Below, one piece after another: positions 38,045-54,940 of a stretch of DNA of 56,514 nt. The stretch's first letter is position 1; every line of letters starts with the position of its first letter. A program made the translations under genes and the position numbers. The stretch is from positions 1 through 56,514 of the forward strand of contig NZ_JPOC01000064.1 in NCBI RefSeq assembly GCF_000738775.1, written 5' to 3'. Under the pieces are notes generated by a model. It had not been told where the DNA came from and searched no databases. It worked only from the letters and a program-made list of their open reading frames with translations. The DNA is from Prescottella defluvii (GTDB lineage Bacteria > Actinomycetota > Actinomycetes > Mycobacteriales > Mycobacteriaceae).

Positions 38045-38626
38045 ATGTGGTGGATCGGTGTGGTGGGCGCGTCGGCGGGTGTGATCGCGGGTGTCGGATC
38101 CCGGCATGTCGTGGCGCGGTTCGCGCGGGAGTCCCAGATGCCGCCGGGCTGGTGCGAGGGTGCGTGCGCACTCGGCTTCGGCATGCTCGCCGTGCGGTTC
38201 GGTCCCACCCCGGCCCTGGCGGCGGCGCTGCTGTTCGCGTGGTGGATGGTCACGGCCGGTGTCGTCGACCTGCGGGTGCATCGCCTGCCCAACCTCCTGA
38301 CCCTGCCCGGCACGGTGGCGATCGTGGGCTTCGCGGCAGCGACGGGGCAGTGGCGGCCCGCCGTCGTCGGCGGCGCGATGCTGTCGGGGTTGTACCTGCT
38401 GCTGCACGTGACCGCGCCCGCGGCGATGGGGGCCGGGGACGTGAAACTGGCGCTCGGTCTGGGTGCCGCGGCGAGCCTGGGTGGAGCCCAGGTGTGGCTC
38501 GCGGCCGCCGCGCTCGCCCCCGTCCTCACCGCCGTGGCGGGCGTGGCCCGGGGGCGAGCGGGCGGCGTGATCGCCCACGGCCCGTCGATGTGCGCGGCGA
38601 CCGCGTTGGCGATGTGGCCGCTGTGA
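38045..38626 (+). CDS. A24-family (prepilin-type) peptidase, short form
   Basis: A 193-residue membrane aspartic peptidase of the A24 family. It lacks the N-terminal zinc/methylase part of full-length PilD. The two catalytic Asp are in GVVDLRVHRLPN (about residue 75) and GAGDVKLALG (about 131), each next to TM segments. Such enzymes trim prepilin leader peptides. No pilin or Tad gene is in this window. The ATG at 38045 lacks a strong ribosome site. Its place inside the aro cluster, also seen in mycobacteria (Rv2551c), is unexplained. Confidence 0.85.
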   Translation: MWWIGVVGASAGVIAGVGSRHVVARFARESQMPPGWCEGACALGFGMLAVRFGPTPALAAALLFAWWMVTAGVVDLRVHRLPNLLTLPGTVAIVGFAAATGQWRPAVVGGAMLSGLYLLLHVTAPAAMGAGDVKLALGLGAAASLGGAQVWLAAAALAPVLTAVAGVARGRAGGVIAHGPSMCAATALAMWPL

Positions 38627-38686
38627 CAGGAGCGGCGGACGGCCCACTGTCGTACCGGCCGCCGTGCTCGTGGAAGGATGCTGGGT

Positions 38687-39874
38687 GTGTTGCGCTGGAT
38701 AACTGCTGGAGAGTCCCATGGTCCCGCCCTCGTTGCCATGCTCGAGGGGATGGTTGCCGGCGTCGAGGTGACGTCCGACGACATCGCGGCGCAGCTTGCG
38801 CGCCGTCGCCTCGGCTACGGCCGTGGCGCCCGCATGAAATTCGAGGCCGACAAGGTCACGATCATCGGAGGCGTGCGGCACGGTCGCACGCTCGGTGGTC
38901 CGATCGCGGTCGAGGTCGGGAACACCGAGTGGCCCAAGTGGGAGACCATCATGTCCGCCGACCCGGTGGACGAGGCGGAACTCGCCGGTCAGGCCCGTAA
39001 CGCGCCGCTGACCCGTCCGCGCCCCGGCCATGCCGACTACTCGGGGATGCTCAAGTACGGCTTCGACGACGCCCGCCCCGTCCTCGAGCGCGCCAGCGCC
39101 CGGGAGACCGCGGCCCGCGTCGCGGCCGGCACCGTGGCCCGCCAGTTCCTGCGTCAGCTGTTCGGCGTCGAGGTCGTCTCCCACGTCATCTCGATCGGCG
39201 CGTCCGACCCCTACGTCGGCCCCGGTCCCGCCGCCGACGCTCTCGACGCCATCGACGCGAGCCCGGTGCGGGCATTCGGACAAGAAGCAGAGTCTTCCAT
39301 GATCGCAGAGATCGAAGCCGCCAAGAAGGACGGCGACACCCTCGGCGGTGTCGTCGAGGTGATCGTGCACGGTCTGCCGGTCGGCCTCGGCTCGTTCATC
39401 AGCGGCGCGGACCGCCTCGACTCCAAGCTGGCCGCCGCGCTCATGGGCATCCAGGCGATCAAGGGCGTCGAGGTCGGCGACGGCTTCGAGACCGCTCGCC
39501 GCCGCGGCAGCGCCGCACACGACGAGATGCGTCCCGGCCCCGACGGCGTCCTGCGCTCGACCAACCGCGCCGGCGGCCTCGAGGGCGGCATGACCAACGG
39601 TGAGGCCCTGCGCGTGCGTGCCGCGATGAAGCCGATCTCGACTGTCCCGCGTGCCCTGTCCACCGTCGACATGTCGACGGGCGAGGAGGCCGTGGCCATC
39701 CACCAGCGTTCGGATGTGTGCGCGGTCCCGGCCGCCGGTGTGGTGGCCGAGGCGATGGTTGCGCTCGTCGTGGCCCAGGCCGCGCTCGACAAGTTCGGTG
39801 GCGACTCCCTCGCGGAGACCCGCTCGAACTACCAGCGCTACGTCGACGGCATCGCGGCCCGTCTGTCGCGGTGA
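38687..39874 (+). CDS. aroC: Chorismate synthase
   Basis: Converts EPSP to chorismate using reduced FMN, the last shikimate step. The 395-residue product begins [15 protein letters not shown], the family signature, and has [28 protein letters not shown], and [11 protein letters not shown]-type segments with the FMN contacts near [14 protein letters not shown] 38687 is chosen over ATG 38678 because GGAAGG at 38672-38677 is 9 nt upstream and the protein then starts at the conserved position. aroK follows after 4 nt. Confidence 0.97.
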   Translation: MLRWITAGESHGPALVAMLEGMVAGVEVTSDDIAAQLARRRLGYGRGARMKFEADKVTIIGGVRHGRTLGGPIAVEVGNTEWPKWETIMSADPVDEAELAGQARNAPLTRPRPGHADYSGMLKYGFDDARPVLERASARETAARVAAGTVARQFLRQLFGVEVVSHVISIGASDPYVGPGPAADALDAIDASPVRAFGQEAESSMIAEIEAAKKDGDTLGGVVEVIVHGLPVGLGSFISGADRLDSKLAAALMGIQAIKGVEVGDGFETARRRGSAAHDEMRPGPDGVLRSTNRAGGLEGGMTNGEALRVRAAMKPISTVPRALSTVDMSTGEEAVAIHQRSDVCAVPAAGVVAEAMVALVVAQAALDKFGGDSLAETRSNYQRYVDGIAARLSR

Positions 39875-39878
39875 TGCG

Positions 39879-41987
<2,109 letters not shown>

Positions 41988-42042
41988 CACCGACCAGTCG
42001 TCGAGTGTCCCTGGGACCGGACACGACAGACCGGGCACGACA

Positions 42043-42079
42043 GAACGGGCCGGGGCGGATGATCCGCCCCGGCCCGTTC
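42043..42079. terminator. Hairpin terminator after aroQ
   Basis: Arms 42043-42059 and 42063-42079 form a perfect 17-bp stem with a TGA loop. It lies between aroQ and the convergent membrane protein gene and probably serves both strands. Confidence 0.92.
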
Positions 42080-42105
42080 GTCTGTCCGTGCGACTGCGCC
42101 GTGCC

Positions 42106-42771
42106 CTACGTGTCGGCTCGGTGTGCCCCACCGGCGCGACCGTCCGGGTCGATGGGCGCGAACACCTCGGTGTCGGTGTTGTCGGCCGGGACGGAGCCGT
42201 GGCCGTGGCCGTCGTCGGTGTAGCCGTAGCCGGTTTCCGTGCCGTGCTCGTACGACCACTCGCTACCCGCGTAGTTTTCCGCTGCCGACTCCTCGACGTC
42301 GACATCGGCGTCGTGCGCGTAGGCCACGTCGTCCGCGGCGGCAGATCGGGACTCGCGTCCGACGAGGAACCGGCCGAGGCCGACACCGATGGTCGCGGGG
42401 ATGAACACCAGCAGGATCGTGAATGCGGCGCCGGACGTCACCTCGAAGAAGAGCGAACCGTTGGTGATGGCGATGTCGAAGATCAGTCCGACGATCCACG
42501 CCGCGGCCCCCGAGAGGACGCCGGCGACGGCGGCCGCCTTGAGCCACATCATCGTCAGGTCCGCGGACTCGTCCGGATCGGCATGGGCTCGACGGTCACG
42601 GATGCCGTCGAGCACGCCCCACAGGAACGCCGCGAGGATGACGAGAATCAACGAGAACCACCTCAGGACGCTGCCCTGCTGGGGCCACTGCGTCACCGCG
42701 GCTCCCAGGAAAGTGCGCACCACGACGTGTACCAATGCCAGCCCGAGACCGCGTACGACCCACCCATTCAT
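42106..42771 (-). CDS. Conserved membrane protein (Rv2536-like)
   Basis: A 221-residue protein with four hydrophobic segments (about residues 5-25, 35-52, 75-98 and 105-130) and a long acidic, His/Tyr/Gly-rich cytoplasmic C-terminal tail (YEHGTETGYGYTDDGHGHG). It sits opposite pepQ, the position of M. tuberculosis Rv2536, which I recall being placed in a B-4DMT transporter family. The function is unknown. The ATG at 42771 was chosen; no ribosome site stands out. It converges on aroQ. Confidence 0.8.
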   Translation of the reverse strand: MNGWVVRGLGLALVHVVVRTFLGAAVTQWPQQGSVLRWFSLILVILAAFLWGVLDGIRDRRAHADPDESADLTMMWLKAAAVAGVLSGAAAWIVGLIFDIAITNGSLFFEVTSGAAFTILLVFIPATIGVGLGRFLVGRESRSAAADDVAYAHDADVDVEESAAENYAGSEWSYEHGTETGYGYTDDGHGHGSVPADNTDTEVFAPIDPDGRAGGAHRADT

Positions 42772-42895
42772 GGGGCATAGCGTAACCAGCAGGGTTCGGC
42801 ACTTGTGTCCTAACCCACACAAACGCCCCGAAGAGGCGCCGGACACGTTCGCGGCACCCGGGGCCGTGGGTGGTCGGGAGGGTATTTTCGGGGGC

Positions 42896-44017
42896 ATGTC
42901 GATCCACCAGGTGACAGCCACCACCGCCGCCGCGCGCCGCGACCGCCTCCGTGCTCTTCTTCGTGAGCGTGGCCTCGACGCTCTGTTGGTGACGGACCTG
43001 CTCAACATCCGCTACCTGACGGGTTTCACCGGCTCGAACGCGGCGTTGCTGGTGACTTCCGCCGACGAGCCGGACGCGGAGGATCGGACGGTCATCTGCA
43101 CCGACGGTCGCTACCTGATGCAGGTGGCCGAGCAGGTGCCGGACCTGCGGGCCGAGATCGCCCGCGCGAGTGCGCCGCGACTGCTCGAACTCGCTGCCGC
43201 GTGGGGTGCCGGGGCGCTCGGATTCGAGAGTCACGTCGTGACGTTCGATCAGTACGGAGCCTGGACCGAGGCGGCCCCAGGGATTGCCTTCACGCGTGCC
43301 CCGCGGCTGGTGGAAGCGCTCCGAACCGTCAAGGACGAGGGTGAGATCGAACTCCTGCGGCGGGCGTGCCGGGCGGCCGACGACGCGCTCGCGGCGTTGA
43401 TCGAGGGTGGGGGACTGCGCCCGGGCCGCACCGAGCGCGCGGTGGGACGCGAACTCGAGTCGCTCATGCTCGACCACGGCGCGGACGGCATCTCCTTCGA
43501 GACGATCGTTGCCGCCGGCCCGAACTCGGCCGTCCCGCACCATCGACCGACCGATGCCGTCCTGCGGTCCGGTGACCTGGTCAAGCTGGACTTCGGGGCG
43601 CAGATCGGCGGCTACCACTCCGACATGACCAGGACGTACGTGCTGGAGAAGGTCTCGCAGTGGCAGCGGGACCTCTACGACCTGGTCCGGGAGGCGCAGG
43701 CGGCCGGTCGGGCGGCACTGACACCGGGCGCCGAGGTCGGCGCCGTGGATGCGGCGGCCCGCTCGGTGATCGAGAGCGCAGGCTACGGCGAGTTGTTCCT
43801 GCACGGACTCGGTCACGGTGTCGGTCTCGAGATCCACGAAGCGCCCGGAATCGGCAAGCTCGGCACCGGTACACTGCTACGCGGTGCGGTGGTGACCGTC
43901 GAGCCGGGTGTGTACTTCTCCGGGCGCGGTGGCGTCAGGATCGAGGACACGCTCGTGGTTCGCGAGCAGGGGCCGGAACTCCTCACTCTCACCAGCAAAG
44001 ATCTCGCAATCGTCTGA
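42896..44017 (+). CDS. pepQ: Xaa-Pro aminopeptidase / M24 family peptidase
   Basis: A 373-residue cytoplasmic dipeptidase or aminopeptidase removing residues next to Pro. The creatinase-like N-terminal domain includes [16 protein letters not shown]. The M24 domain has metal ligands in [18 protein letters not shown] (two Asp), [13 protein letters not shown] (His), VTVEPGVYF (Glu) and GVRIEDTL (Glu). The ATG at 42896 is used; longer in-frame readings to 42389 cross the divergent membrane protein. efp follows 17 nt after the stop. Confidence 0.94.
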   Translation: MSIHQVTATTAAARRDRLRALLRERGLDALLVTDLLNIRYLTGFTGSNAALLVTSADEPDAEDRTVICTDGRYLMQVAEQVPDLRAEIARASAPRLLELAAAWGAGALGFESHVVTFDQYGAWTEAAPGIAFTRAPRLVEALRTVKDEGEIELLRRACRAADDALAALIEGGGLRPGRTERAVGRELESLMLDHGADGISFETIVAAGPNSAVPHHRPTDAVLRSGDLVKLDFGAQIGGYHSDMTRTYVLEKVSQWQRDLYDLVREAQAAGRAALTPGAEVGAVDAAARSVIESAGYGELFLHGLGHGVGLEIHEAPGIGKLGTGTLLRGAVVTVEPGVYFSGRGGVRIEDTLVVREQGPELLTLTSKDLAIV

Positions 44018-44034
44018 AGGAGACGCGAAACCAA

Positions 44035-44598
44035 GTGGCAGATACCAGTGATTTCAAGAACGGACTCGTGCTGAAGATCGAGGGCCAGCTGTGGCAGATC
44101 CTCGAATTCCAGCACGTCAAGCCCGGTAAGGGTCCGGCCTTCGTTCGCACGAAGATCAAGAACGTGCTCTCCGGTAAGACCGTCGACAAGACCTGGAACG
44201 CCGGCGTCAAGGTCGAGACCGCCACGGTCGACCGTCGCGACATGACCTTCCTCTACCACGACGGTAGCGACTACATCTTCATGGACGGCGACACCTACGA
44301 CCAGATCCCGATCCCCGAGGCCACGGTCGGCGAGGGCGCGCGCTTCCTGCTCGAGAACATGCACGTCCAGGTCGCGACCCACGAGGACGCGCCGCTGTTC
44401 GTCGAGCTCCCGGTCACGGTCGAGCTCGAGGTCAAGCACACCGATCCCGGCCTGCAGGGTGACCGTTCGACCGGTGGCACCAAGCCCGCCACCCTCGAGA
44501 CCGGTGCCGAGATCCAGGTCCCGCTGTTCATCAACATCGGCGACAAGCTCAAGGTCGACTCGCGTGACGGCAACTACCTCGGGCGCGTGAATTCCTGA
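44035..44598 (+). CDS. efp: Elongation factor P
   Basis: EF-P enters the E site of ribosomes stalled at polyproline and helps peptide bond formation. The 187-residue protein has the KOW-like domain I with loop [14 protein letters not shown]. Lys32 lies at the tip, the residue that would approach the tRNA. Two OB domains ([17 protein letters not shown] and [20 protein letters not shown]) follow. The GTG at 44035 has AAGGAG about 12 nt upstream. No modification enzyme genes (epmA, earP) are seen. nusB starts at the next base after the stop. Confidence 0.96.
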   Translation: MADTSDFKNGLVLKIEGQLWQILEFQHVKPGKGPAFVRTKIKNVLSGKTVDKTWNAGVKVETATVDRRDMTFLYHDGSDYIFMDGDTYDQIPIPEATVGEGARFLLENMHVQVATHEDAPLFVELPVTVELEVKHTDPGLQGDRSTGGTKPATLETGAEIQVPLFINIGDKLKVDSRDGNYLGRVNS

Positions 44599-45138
44599 GT
44601 GTCGGGCACGCATAAGAAACTCGGAGCACGTCACAAGGCTCGCAAGCGGGCCGTCGATTTCCTGTTCGAGGCGGAGGCGCGCGACGTCGACCCGGTCGAT
44701 CTCGCGGACGAGCGGGCGCAGCTCGCGACCCGTGACGATTCCGTCGCCCCGGTCGCCCCGTACACGGTGACCGTGGTGCAGGGCGTCGCGGAGAATCTGG
44801 ACCGGTTGGACCAGGTGATCGAGTCGCATCTGCAGGACTGGCGGCTCGAGCGGCTGCCCGCGGTCGATCGGGCAATCCTGCGGATCGCCGTGTGGGAGCT
44901 GTTCCATGCGACGGACGTTCCGCCTGTCGTGGCCGTCGACGAGGCTGTCGAGCTCGCCAAGGAACTGTCCACCGACGAATCGCCCAGCTTCGTCAACGGC
45001 GTGCTGGGCCAGGTCGTGTTGGTCGCCCCGCAGGTGCGGGCCGCCGCTGCCGCGACCTCGCAGCGCGCGAAGGCCGATACGGCCGACGACGCTGACGCCA
45101 CCACCGGCTCTGCCGGTGGCGAAGACTCCGAGTCCTGA
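44599..45138 (+). CDS. nusB: Transcription antitermination factor NusB
   Basis: NusB, with NusE (S10), binds boxA RNA and helps rRNA operon antitermination. The 179-residue product has the all-helical core from [20 protein letters not shown] to [17 protein letters not shown]. An Ala/Asp-rich C-terminal tail of about 40 residues is unlike the compact E. coli protein but common in actinobacteria. The GTG at 44599 directly abuts the efp stop. A hairpin terminator separates it from pyrR. Confidence 0.94.
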   Translation: MSGTHKKLGARHKARKRAVDFLFEAEARDVDPVDLADERAQLATRDDSVAPVAPYTVTVVQGVAENLDRLDQVIESHLQDWRLERLPAVDRAILRIAVWELFHATDVPPVVAVDEAVELAKELSTDESPSFVNGVLGQVVLVAPQVRAAAAATSQRAKADTADDADATTGSAGGEDSES

Positions 45139-45149
45139 AGTGGACCCAG

Positions 45150-45183
45150 CTGCCGCCCACCCCGGTTCCGGGGTGGGCGGCAG
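45150..45183. terminator. Hairpin terminator between nusB and pyrR
   Basis: Arms 45150-45164 and 45169-45183 form a perfect 15-bp stem with a GTTC loop, starting 12 nt after the nusB stop. It separates the efp-nusB unit from the pyr operon. Confidence 0.9.
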
Positions 45184-45244
45184 TGTGTTCTGAATCCTTC
45201 GAGGACTCGGCCTACCCGGAATCTGGCGCCGGGGACGCCGCTGA

Positions 45245-45250
45245 TAGGCT
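45245..45250 (+). promoter_or_regulatory. Possible -10 element of the pyr operon (TAGGCT)
   Basis: TGATAGGCT lies 60 nt before the pyrR start and would give a short leader containing the PyrR-binding loop. No clear -35 is seen. Confidence 0.4.
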
Positions 45251-45276
45251 GACCCGCGTCAGACATCCTTTAACGA

Positions 45277-45302
45277 TCCGTCCAGAGAGGCGGAGAAGGA
45301 GG
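45277..45302 (+). promoter_or_regulatory. PyrR-binding loop overlapping the pyrR ribosome binding site
   Basis: TCCAGAGAGG at 45281-45290 is the conserved PyrR recognition segment. It is closed by TCCG (45277-45280) and CGGA (45291-45294), and AAGGAGG, the ribosome site, follows at 45296-45302. There is no terminator between this and the ATG, so control should be translational: PyrR with UMP would hide the ribosome site. This mechanism is known in mycobacteria. Confidence 0.85.
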
Positions 45303-45309
45303 TCGCTAG

Positions 45310-46859
<1,550 letters not shown>

Positions 46860-46915
46860 GCGACCTGAAGACGACAAGTATCGAAAAGACGAGAAACGAG
46901 AAGGTGGCGCCGCAG

Positions 46916-48235
46916 ATGTCCGCGAGCGGGAACGTGTTGATCAAGAACGTTCTGGTGTACGGGGAGGGCGAGCCGACCGACCTGCTGCTGGGCGACGGGC
47001 AGATCCTCGAGATCGGCGCCGGTCTGAGCGCGGGCGACGACGTCGAGGTCATCGACGGTCAGGGCCAGATCGTGCTGCCCGGTTTCGTCGACATGCACAC
47101 GCACCTGCGTGAGCCGGGTCGTGAGGACACCGAGACCATCGACTCCGGTTCGGCGGCAGCCGCACTGGGCGGCTACACCGCGGTGTTCGCGATGGCGAAC
47201 ACCAGCCCGGTCGCCGACTCGGCGGTCATCACCGACCACGTGTGGCGGCGCGGCCAGGAGGTCGGACTCGTCGACGTGCACCCGGTCGGTGCGGTCACGG
47301 TCGGACTCGCCGGCAAGCAACTCGCCGAGATGGCGACGATGGCGGCGGGTGTCGGTCAGGTGAAGGTGTTCTCCGACGACGGCCACTGTGTCTCCGATCC
47401 GCTGATCATGCGCCGGGCGCTGGAGTACTCGGCGTCGCTGGGTGTGCTGATCGCGCAGCACGCGGAGGAGCCGCGGCTGACCGAGGGTGCGGTGGCGCAC
47501 GAGGGCCCGACGGCGGCCCGGCTCGGTCTGGCGGGTTGGCCGCGTGCGGCCGAGGAGTCGATCGTCGCCCGTGACGCGCTCCTGGCCCGGGACGCCGGCG
47601 CCCGTGTGCACATCTGCCACGCCTCGACGGCGGGCTCGGTCGAGCTCGTGAAGTGGGCGCGCGGCCAGGGCATCTCCATCACCGCCGAGGTCACCCCGCA
47701 TCACCTCCTGCTCGACGACTCGCGCCTCGAGACGTACGACGCGGTCAACAAGGTCAACCCGCCGCTGCGCGAGGCGTCCGACGTCGCGGCGCTGCGCAAG
47801 GGGCTGGCCGAGGGAATCATCGACTGTGTGGCCACCGATCACGCTCCGCACGCCGAGCAGGACAAGTGCTGCGAGTTCTCGCAGGCGCGCCCCGGCATGC
47901 TCGGGCTCGAGACGGCGCTGTCCATCGTCGTGGAGACGATGGTCCGACCCGGTCTCCTGGACTGGCGCGGTGTGGCCCGGGTGATGAGCGAGCGTCCCGC
48001 CGAGATCGTCGGACTCGACGACCAGGGTCGCCCGATCGAGGTCGGCGAGCCGGCCAATCTGGTGCTCGTCGATCCGGACACGGAGTGGACGGTGCACGGG
48101 CCCGACCTGGCGTCCGTCGCGAACAACACGCCGTACGAGTCGATGACGTTGCCGGCGAAGGTGACGGCCACGGTGTTGCGCGGCCGCATCACCGCGCGCG
48201 ACGGCGAGGTCCGGCCGATTGGTGAGGAGATCTGA
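46916..48235 (+). CDS. pyrC: Dihydroorotase
   Basis: Cyclises carbamoyl-aspartate to dihydroorotate. The 439-residue class I enzyme has the zinc motif [48 protein letters not shown] and the catalytic Asp in [14 protein letters not shown]. The ATG at 46916 is preferred with AAGGTGG upstream (46900-46906). A GTG at 46856 overlapping the pyrB stop would add 20 poorly conserved-looking residues and is the alternative. Its TGA shares one base with the next ATG. Confidence 0.95.
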   Translation: MSASGNVLIKNVLVYGEGEPTDLLLGDGQILEIGAGLSAGDDVEVIDGQGQIVLPGFVDMHTHLREPGREDTETIDSGSAAAALGGYTAVFAMANTSPVADSAVITDHVWRRGQEVGLVDVHPVGAVTVGLAGKQLAEMATMAAGVGQVKVFSDDGHCVSDPLIMRRALEYSASLGVLIAQHAEEPRLTEGAVAHEGPTAARLGLAGWPRAAEESIVARDALLARDAGARVHICHASTAGSVELVKWARGQGISITAEVTPHHLLLDDSRLETYDAVNKVNPPLREASDVAALRKGLAEGIIDCVATDHAPHAEQDKCCEFSQARPGMLGLETALSIVVETMVRPGLLDWRGVARVMSERPAEIVGLDDQGRPIEVGEPANLVLVDPDTEWTVHGPDLASVANNTPYESMTLPAKVTATVLRGRITARDGEVRPIGEEI

Positions 48236-48786
48236 TGGAACGCCTTCTGTGGGTCGTCGGCTGCATCGCGGTCTGGGCCCTTGCGGTCTTCCTGATGTAC
48301 CGCGGCTGGAAGGGCCGGGCGGCGCGCCAGACCGACAAGGTCGGTGAGCTGCCCGCGGTCCCCGCGGACCTCGGCAAGCAGCTGATCGCCCCGAGCACGG
48401 GCCTGTACGTCGGCAGCACGCTCGCCCCGAGCTGGCAGGACCGCGTCGCGGTCGGCGATCTCGGATTCCGGGCGACCGGCGAGATCAGCCGGTGGTCGCG
48501 AGGGATCCTGCTCGAGCGCAACGGCGCATCGGCGATCTGGATCCCCGAGGCGTCGATCCGGGCGATCCGTACCGAGCGTGGCCTGGCCGGAAAAGTGATG
48601 ACGAAGGACGGGGTCCTGGTGATCCGGTGGGAGTTGCCCACCGGAACCGAGATCGATACGGGCTTCCGTGGCGACGACAAGACGGTGTACCCCGAGTGGG
48701 TGCGCGAGACAGACAGCACTGACAAGACAGACACAGCGAATGCGGCGGGCTCTGGTGAGGTCGAGCAGAACGGAGAAGACGCATGA
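48235..48786 (+). CDS. Small membrane protein in the pyr operon (Rv1382-like, PH-like domain)
   Basis: A 183-residue protein with one N-terminal TM segment (about 4-22, [17 protein letters not shown]). A beta-rich cytoplasmic domain ([20 protein letters not shown] to [13 protein letters not shown]) resembles a PH-like fold, and a charged tail follows. The same gene stands between pyrC and carA in mycobacteria (Rv1382), so a link to pyrimidine synthesis or to membrane location of the enzymes is possible but unproven. It overlaps pyrC by 1 nt and carA by 4 nt. Confidence 0.85.
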   Translation: MERLLWVVGCIAVWALAVFLMYRGWKGRAARQTDKVGELPAVPADLGKQLIAPSTGLYVGSTLAPSWQDRVAVGDLGFRATGEISRWSRGILLERNGASAIWIPEASIRAIRTERGLAGKVMTKDGVLVIRWELPTGTEIDTGFRGDDKTVYPEWVRETDSTDKTDTANAAGSGEVEQNGEDA

Positions 48787-49939
48787 GCGGCTTTGACACC
48801 AATACGGCGGTCCTGGTTCTCGAGGACGGTCGGGTCTTTCGCGGCACCACGTTCGGTGCCGTGGGACAGACCCTGGGCGAGGCGGTCTTCAGCACCGGCA
48901 TGACCGGTTACCAGGAGACCCTGACCGACCCGAGCTACCACCGTCAGATTGTGGTGTCGACGGCACCGCAGATCGGCAACACCGGCTGGAACGATGAGGA
49001 CAACGAGTCCGTCGGACGCGACGGCGACCCGGCCGGGTCGCGGATCTGGGTGGCCGGCTACGTCGTCCGCGACCCCTCCCGTGTGACCTCCAGCTGGCGG
49101 GCGACCGGCTCGCTGCAGGACGAACTGGTCCGGCAGGATGTCGTCGGTATCGCCGGCATCGACACCCGCGCGCTGGTCCGGCACCTGCGCACCCGCGGCT
49201 CGATGCGCGCCGGCATCTTTTCCGGTGACGCGCTTGCCGACGTCGACGTCTTGCTCGAGCGGGTCAAGGGCCAGCCGTCGATGCTCGGCCTGAACCTCAC
49301 GGCCGAGGTCACCACGCCCGGCGGCTACGTCATCGAGCCCAAGGGCGAGGCCCTCTACACCGTCGCCGCGATCGACCTGGGCATCAAGTCGAGCACCCCG
49401 CAGATGTTCGCCGAGCGCGGCATGCGGGTCCACGTGCTGCCGGCATCGACGACGCTGCACGACCTGCTCGACCTCAAGGCCGACGGCGTCTTCCTGTCCA
49501 ACGGTCCCGGCGACCCGGCGACCGCGGACGACGCGGTCCACCTGACCAAGGAGATCCTCGGCCAGGGCATCCCGCTGTTCGGCATCTGCTTCGGTAACCA
49601 GATCCTGGGCCGCGCACTGGGGCTGAACACCTACAAGATGAAGTTCGGACACCGGGGCATCAACATCCCCGTCATCGAGCACGCCACCGGCCGCATCGCG
49701 ATCACCGCCCAGAACCACGGCTTCGCTCTGGAGGGGGAGGCCGGGCAGGAGTTCGACACCCCGTTCGGTCGCGCCGTGGTCAGCCACACCTGCGCCAACG
49801 ACGGTGCCGTCGAGGGCGTGCGCCTGCTCGACGACCGCGCGTTCTCCGTGCAGTACCACCCCGAGGCCGCGTCCGGCCCGCACGACGCGTCCTACCTGTT
49901 CGATCGTTTCGCAAGCCTGCTCGAGGGAGACAAGAACTA

Positions 49940-49940
<1 letters not shown>
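48783..49940 (+). CDS. carA: Carbamoyl phosphate synthase small subunit
   Basis: The glutamine amidotransferase half of carbamoyl phosphate synthase, sending ammonia to CarB. The 385 residues show the N-terminal domain ([19 protein letters not shown]) and the class I GATase site [10 protein letters not shown] with the nucleophile Cys. The His-Glu of the triad lies in [11 protein letters not shown]. The ATG at 48783 overlaps the membrane protein stop (ATGA), and its TAA shares a base with the carB ATG. Confidence 0.97.
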
Positions 49941-53292
<3,352 letters not shown>

Positions 53293-53293
<1 letters not shown>

Positions 53294-54135
53294 TGTCGGA
53301 GCAGGCGGCGCTCTCGTTCGGGGCGCGACTCCACGCGGCGACGGGCCGGCACGGCTCGCTGTGCGTCGGCGTCGACCCGCACCCCGAGTTGCTGCAGGCG
53401 TGGGGCCTGCCGGACACCGTCGAGGGCCTCGAGCAGTTCAGTGAGATCTGCGTCGAGGCGTTCGTCGGGCGGGTCGCCCTCGTCAAGCCGCAGGTGGCGT
53501 TCTTCGAGGCGTACGGCTCCGGTGGCATCGCGGTCCTGGAGCGGACCGTCACGGTGCTCCGGGAGGCCGGGACGCTCGTGGTGGCCGACGCCAAGCGCGG
53601 TGACATCGGTTCGACGATGAGTGCGTACGCCCGGGCCTGGCTGGGGGAGGGCTCGCCCCTCGCGTCCGACGCGGTGACGGTGTCGCCGTATCTCGGCTTC
53701 GGGTCGCTCGCGCCGGTGCTCGACCTCGCCGAACGCAACCACGGTGGACTGTTCGTGCTGGCCGCGACGTCCAACCCGGAGGGCGCCCAGGTGCAGCTGT
53801 CGACGGCAGCGGACGGGCGCAGGGTCAGCCAGGTGATGGTCGACGAGGCCGCCGCCCGCAACGCCGGTGCGGACGTCCTCGGCTCGGTCGGTGTCGTCGT
53901 GGGAGCCACACTGACCGACGCACCCGACCTGAGCGCGTTGCACGGGCCGATCCTGATGCCCGGTGTCGGGCACCAGGGCGGCACGGCGGACGACGTGCGC
54001 CGGCTCGCGGGCGACAGCCTGCGGGCGGTCGTTCCGAACGTCTCTCGTGAGGTGCTGCGGGCCGGTCCGTCGGTGTCGGCGCTCCAGGAGGCCGTGGCAC
54101 GCTCGGTCGACGCGTTCGCGTTCCTGCAGGACTAG
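53293..54135 (+). CDS. pyrF: Orotidine 5'-phosphate decarboxylase
   Basis: Decarboxylates OMP to UMP, the last step. The 280-residue product belongs to the longer PyrF type 2 (mycobacterial) group. It has [15 protein letters not shown], the catalytic [14 protein letters not shown] and [15 protein letters not shown] at the phosphate site. The ATG shares its A with the carB TGA (TGATG). pyrD and pyrE are not in this operon. A terminator follows 30 nt after the stop. Confidence 0.96.
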
Positions 54136-54165
54136 GCGCCCGCGGGGCACGACGATCTCCGGTGG

Positions 54166-54198
54166 AGGCCGGGTTCGGGTATCACCCGAACCCGGCCT
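54166..54198. terminator. Hairpin terminator after pyrF
   Basis: Arms 54166-54180 and 54184-54198 form a perfect 15-bp stem with an ATC loop. It ends the pyr operon. Confidence 0.92.
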
Positions 54199-54610
54199 TC
54201 GTCGTCGTGGCGCCCGGTCACGACCCTTCGCGGGTCTCCCGACACGCGCTGCGGGACGGAAGTTTCCGCAATCTTTTCCGATTTTTTCGGGCACGGACGC
54301 CTTCCGTCGGACGAACTGTGGGACATGCCACGTCGAGGGCCCCGTCAGGCCGACCCTCCGATCGGCGCAAATGCCCGACGACCAGGGGAAATGTCGAGAT
54401 CGCGGGGTGGGTGAGCCCACCGGCCGGGCGACGCGGCCGTTCGGGTGCGGTCCCTTCGAACGCACCGTCGAATGGACACATAACCCACCCGAATCGGGCG
54501 CTGACGTCGGGGGGTGGGTTAGCAATCGACGCCCGGCGTGAGTACGGTCGCTATCGCCCCTGGTTATCCGGGGGTTGTAGACCATTTGCACACGACGAGA
54601 CGGAGGAACC
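54199..54610. other. Long intergenic control region before mihF
   Basis: No protein gene is supported here. The region holds an AT-rich patch (TTTTCCGATTTTTTC near 54274-54288) and two dyads: GGTGGG-TGAG-CCCACC at 54406-54421, and the arms TAACCCACCC (54481-54490) and GGGTGGGTTA (54512-54521). A TACGGT near 54542 could be a -10. An untranslated regulatory leader or a small RNA is possible. Confidence 0.45.
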
Positions 54611-54931
54611 GTGGCCCTTCCCCAGTTGACCGACGAGCAGCGCGCTGCTGCTTTGGAGAAGGCGGCTGCCGCCCGCAAGGCCCGGGCTGAGCTCAAGGAG
54701 CGCCTCAAGCGCGGCGGCACCGACCTGAAGCAGGTCCTGAAGGACGCCGAAGAGGACGAGATCCTCGGCAAGATGAAGGTCTCCGCTCTGCTCGAGGCTC
54801 TGCCGAAGGTTGGCAAGGTCAAGGCGCAGGAGATCATGACCGAGCTGGAGATCGCTCCGACCCGTCGCCTGCGTGGCCTCGGTGATCGGCAGCGCAAGGC
54901 TCTGCTCGCTCGCTTCGATTTCGAGGCCTGA
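54611..54931 (+). CDS. mihF: Integration host factor, actinobacterial type (mIHF)
   Basis: A 106-residue nucleoid protein unrelated in fold to E. coli IHF. It binds and bends DNA and was found as a cofactor of phage L5 integration. An N-terminal basic helix (LEKAAAARKARAELKERLKRGG) is followed by a helix-two-turn-helix-like domain (ALPKVGKVKAQEIMTELEIAPTRRLRGLGDRQRKALL). The GTG at 54611 follows GGAGG at 54602-54606. gmk starts 9 nt after the stop, a conserved arrangement. Confidence 0.95.
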   Translation: MALPQLTDEQRAAALEKAAAARKARAELKERLKRGGTDLKQVLKDAEEDEILGKMKVSALLEALPKVGKVKAQEIMTELEIAPTRRLRGLGDRQRKALLARFDFEA

Positions 54932-54940
54932 GCGAAACAA

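Noticed and set aside
54257-54288. Intrinsic terminator with U-tract (CGGAAGTTTCCG followed later by TTTTTT)
   Set aside because: The stem is only four to five bp with almost no loop, and the pyrF terminator is already complete at 54166-54198.
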